The notes under the pieces: model-generated
What the model was told of the DNA's origin: nothing
The model's input: the letters and a program-made list of their open reading frames with translations, nothing else
Database searches by the model: none
Part shown: piece by piece, positions 22,951-23,793 of the stretch
Layout of the letters: each line of letters starts with the position of its first letter
Position numbering within the stretch: the first letter of the stretch is position 1
Assembly: GCA_036478895.1 (NCBI GenBank)
Contig: JAZGEV010000072.1
Location: forward strand, 1-23,793
From: S010-17 sp036478895
Lineage (GTDB): Bacteria > Bacteroidota > Bacteroidia > Flavobacteriales > Flavobacteriaceae
Direction of reading: 5' to 3'
DNA: 23,793 nt
Position numbers and translations under genes: made by a program

Positions 22951-23631
22951 ATGTTTTCGGAAGATAAAAAGGAAAATGAAATAGATTTTACAAATGGTAA
23001 AATAAATCCAAATGAATTGGTAGACAATGCATCTAAAATTGGCATTAAAAGCATTTTAAAAATGTTACCAATGGTATTTATATTTGCATTGGTAAACACC
23101 ATTATTTATATCTATAGTCTTTTTGGAGGTTTTGAAGATAATGTGTTAAGAAATACCTCTTTGGTTTTTCTAATTGGCTTATTGTTTACTTTTATTGCAG
23201 GTTATAAAACCTATCGTTACGTAATGGTAACTATTTTTAGTTCTGTCTATCATCTATTTACACCATTTATAAGAAAAGTTAGTAATGCAGTAGTTGCAAA
23301 AGGCGATTCACTTTTACAAGGTAAAAAAACAAAAAATTCCAAAGTGATTGATGTTGGTAAATTATTAACAAACTCTTACAATAAAGTGCCTGGTTTTTTA
23401 AAATTTGGAATGACATTTTTAATTAATCGCATACCATTTGTTGAAATGTTAATGGACTTAAAAAGTAATATGGACGAGAATGAAAGTGACCAAGTTAAAA
23501 GTGATCAATTGTATTATAAGATTAATGATTATGTAAAAACTGATGTTTTTGATAGCAATACAACCAAATGGGTATATTGGTTGCTGCCTTTAAACATTGC
23601 AGTATTAGTGTTGTTTATTTATTTTAAATAA
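22951..23631 (+). CDS. Membrane protein of unknown function
   Basis: 226 residues from ATG at 22951 (MFSEDKKENEIDF). An acidic/polar N-terminal 35 residues precede a hydrophobic helix at about 39-58 (MLPMVFIFALVNTIIYIYSLF), a second at about 68-85 (TSLVFLIGLLFTFIAGY), a middle polar region with basic KKTKNSKVIDVGK, and a last helix at about 205-224 ending in YFK. No signal peptide, catalytic motif or known domain is visible to me. The helix count (three, with an even charge balance) does not settle the topology. It is convergent with the partial gene at the window end, 9 bases between, with no room for a terminator. It is probably a real gene given the length and a -7 element at 22930. Confidence 0.7.
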   Translation: MFSEDKKENEIDFTNGKINPNELVDNASKIGIKSILKMLPMVFIFALVNTIIYIYSLFGGFEDNVLRNTSLVFLIGLLFTFIAGYKTYRYVMVTIFSSVYHLFTPFIRKVSNAVVAKGDSLLQGKKTKNSKVIDVGKLLTNSYNKVPGFLKFGMTFLINRIPFVEMLMDLKSNMDENESDQVKSDQLYYKINDYVKTDVFDSNTTKWVYWLLPLNIAVLVLFIYFK

Positions 23632-23640
23632 GTTTTATAA

Positions 23641-23793
23641 TTACCTCTTTCGCCAAATAAAAAATTTCAAAAACAAGCCAAAGAACACAATGCCAAGCCA
23701 CTTTGCATAGGTGAACGCAATTCTGTTACCGTTGTTTAAAAATTCGGTTGCAAAATAGACCGCAGCAATTGTTAAAAGTGCAAAAACCAATTG
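23641..23793 (-). CDS. Partial membrane protein, C-terminus only
   Basis: An open minus-strand frame of 50 residues enters from the window edge at 23793 and stops at TAA (23641-23643). It reads QLVFALLTIAAVYFATEFLN, NGNRIAFTYAKWLGIVFFGL, then FLKFFIWRKR: two hydrophobic helices separated by a short polar turn and a basic end, like the tail of an integral membrane protein. The start and the family cannot be seen. Confidence 0.6.
   Translation of the reverse strand, partial: QLVFALLTIAAVYFATEFLNNGNRIAFTYAKWLGIVFFGLFLKFFIWRKR

Noticed and set aside
22902..23102. Minus-strand 66-codon open frame across the start of the 22951 gene
   Set aside because: It overlaps the plus-strand membrane gene that has a -7 element and sensible start; composition looks like a mirror of its helices.
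1..23793. CRISPR array, insertion sequence, prophage or defence island
   Set aside because: No spaced direct repeats, transposase, integrase, tRNA-flanked edge or known defence genes were seen on reading through the window.

Overview
The window looks like a chromosomal segment of a low-GC member of the Bacteroidetes, most probably a Flavobacteriaceae species. Signs of this are the AT-rich, A/T-spaced gene starts with little Shine-Dalgarno sequence, repeated matches to the Bacteroidetes -7 promoter element (TAnnTTTG), several lipoproteins with short LxxC lipoboxes, and protein content typical of that family (dual cyclophilin-FKBP immunophilin, LuxC-like acyl-CoA reductase divergent from a two-cluster ferredoxin, two-subunit CCG/Fe-S membrane complex). 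No genus can be named from the sequence alone. I see no rRNA, tRNA, CRISPR array, insertion sequence or phage gene; it is mostly housekeeping and core-accessory DNA.

Layout: positions 1-4000 hold a minus-strand run, read from high to low coordinate: MCE/MlaD-family lipid-trafficking protein, membrane Fe-S protein (HdrC/E-like), a small HAD-fold protein, a CCG-domain Fe-S protein (HdrB-like) and the start of a bacterial PH-domain membrane protein cut by the window edge. Positions 4100-6080 are a second minus-strand run: a lipoprotein peptide deformylase homologue, a small membrane-anchored protein, and phosphatidylserine synthase. A plus-strand coiled-coil protein (6271-7617) ends at a strong bidirectional terminator facing two tandem paralogous lipoproteins, which follow fumarylacetoacetase (fahA). 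glyA diverges from fahA and converges on prmC.

From 13.8 kb: a LEA-type lipoprotein reading frame fused through a run of 14 A to an EamA transporter, then a YigZ/IMPACT protein, an acyl-CoA reductase (minus), a ferredoxin (plus), a SIMPL-domain secreted protein (minus), a cyclophilin-FKBP fusion (minus), imidazolonepropionase hutI (minus), a DinB-family protein (plus), a small conserved protein (plus), OxyR (minus), a small membrane-protein gene broken by one in-frame stop (minus), a membrane protein (plus), and the 3' end of another membrane protein (minus).

Catabolic genes (fahA for tyrosine, hutI for histidine) stand as single genes rather than full pathways. The most unusual points are at the level of gene expression rather than a new system: two conserved genes (pssA and yigZ) have no ATG, GTG or TTG at the homologous start and instead carry ATC-AAA there; the LEA-EamA fusion depends on a 14-A tract that would give a classic ATGA stop/start overlap with 13 A; a DUF2892-like gene is interrupted by a single TAA; and the CCG subunit has lost the cysteines of its first half. 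I did not find a defence system, biosynthetic cluster or other clearly new multi-gene system.
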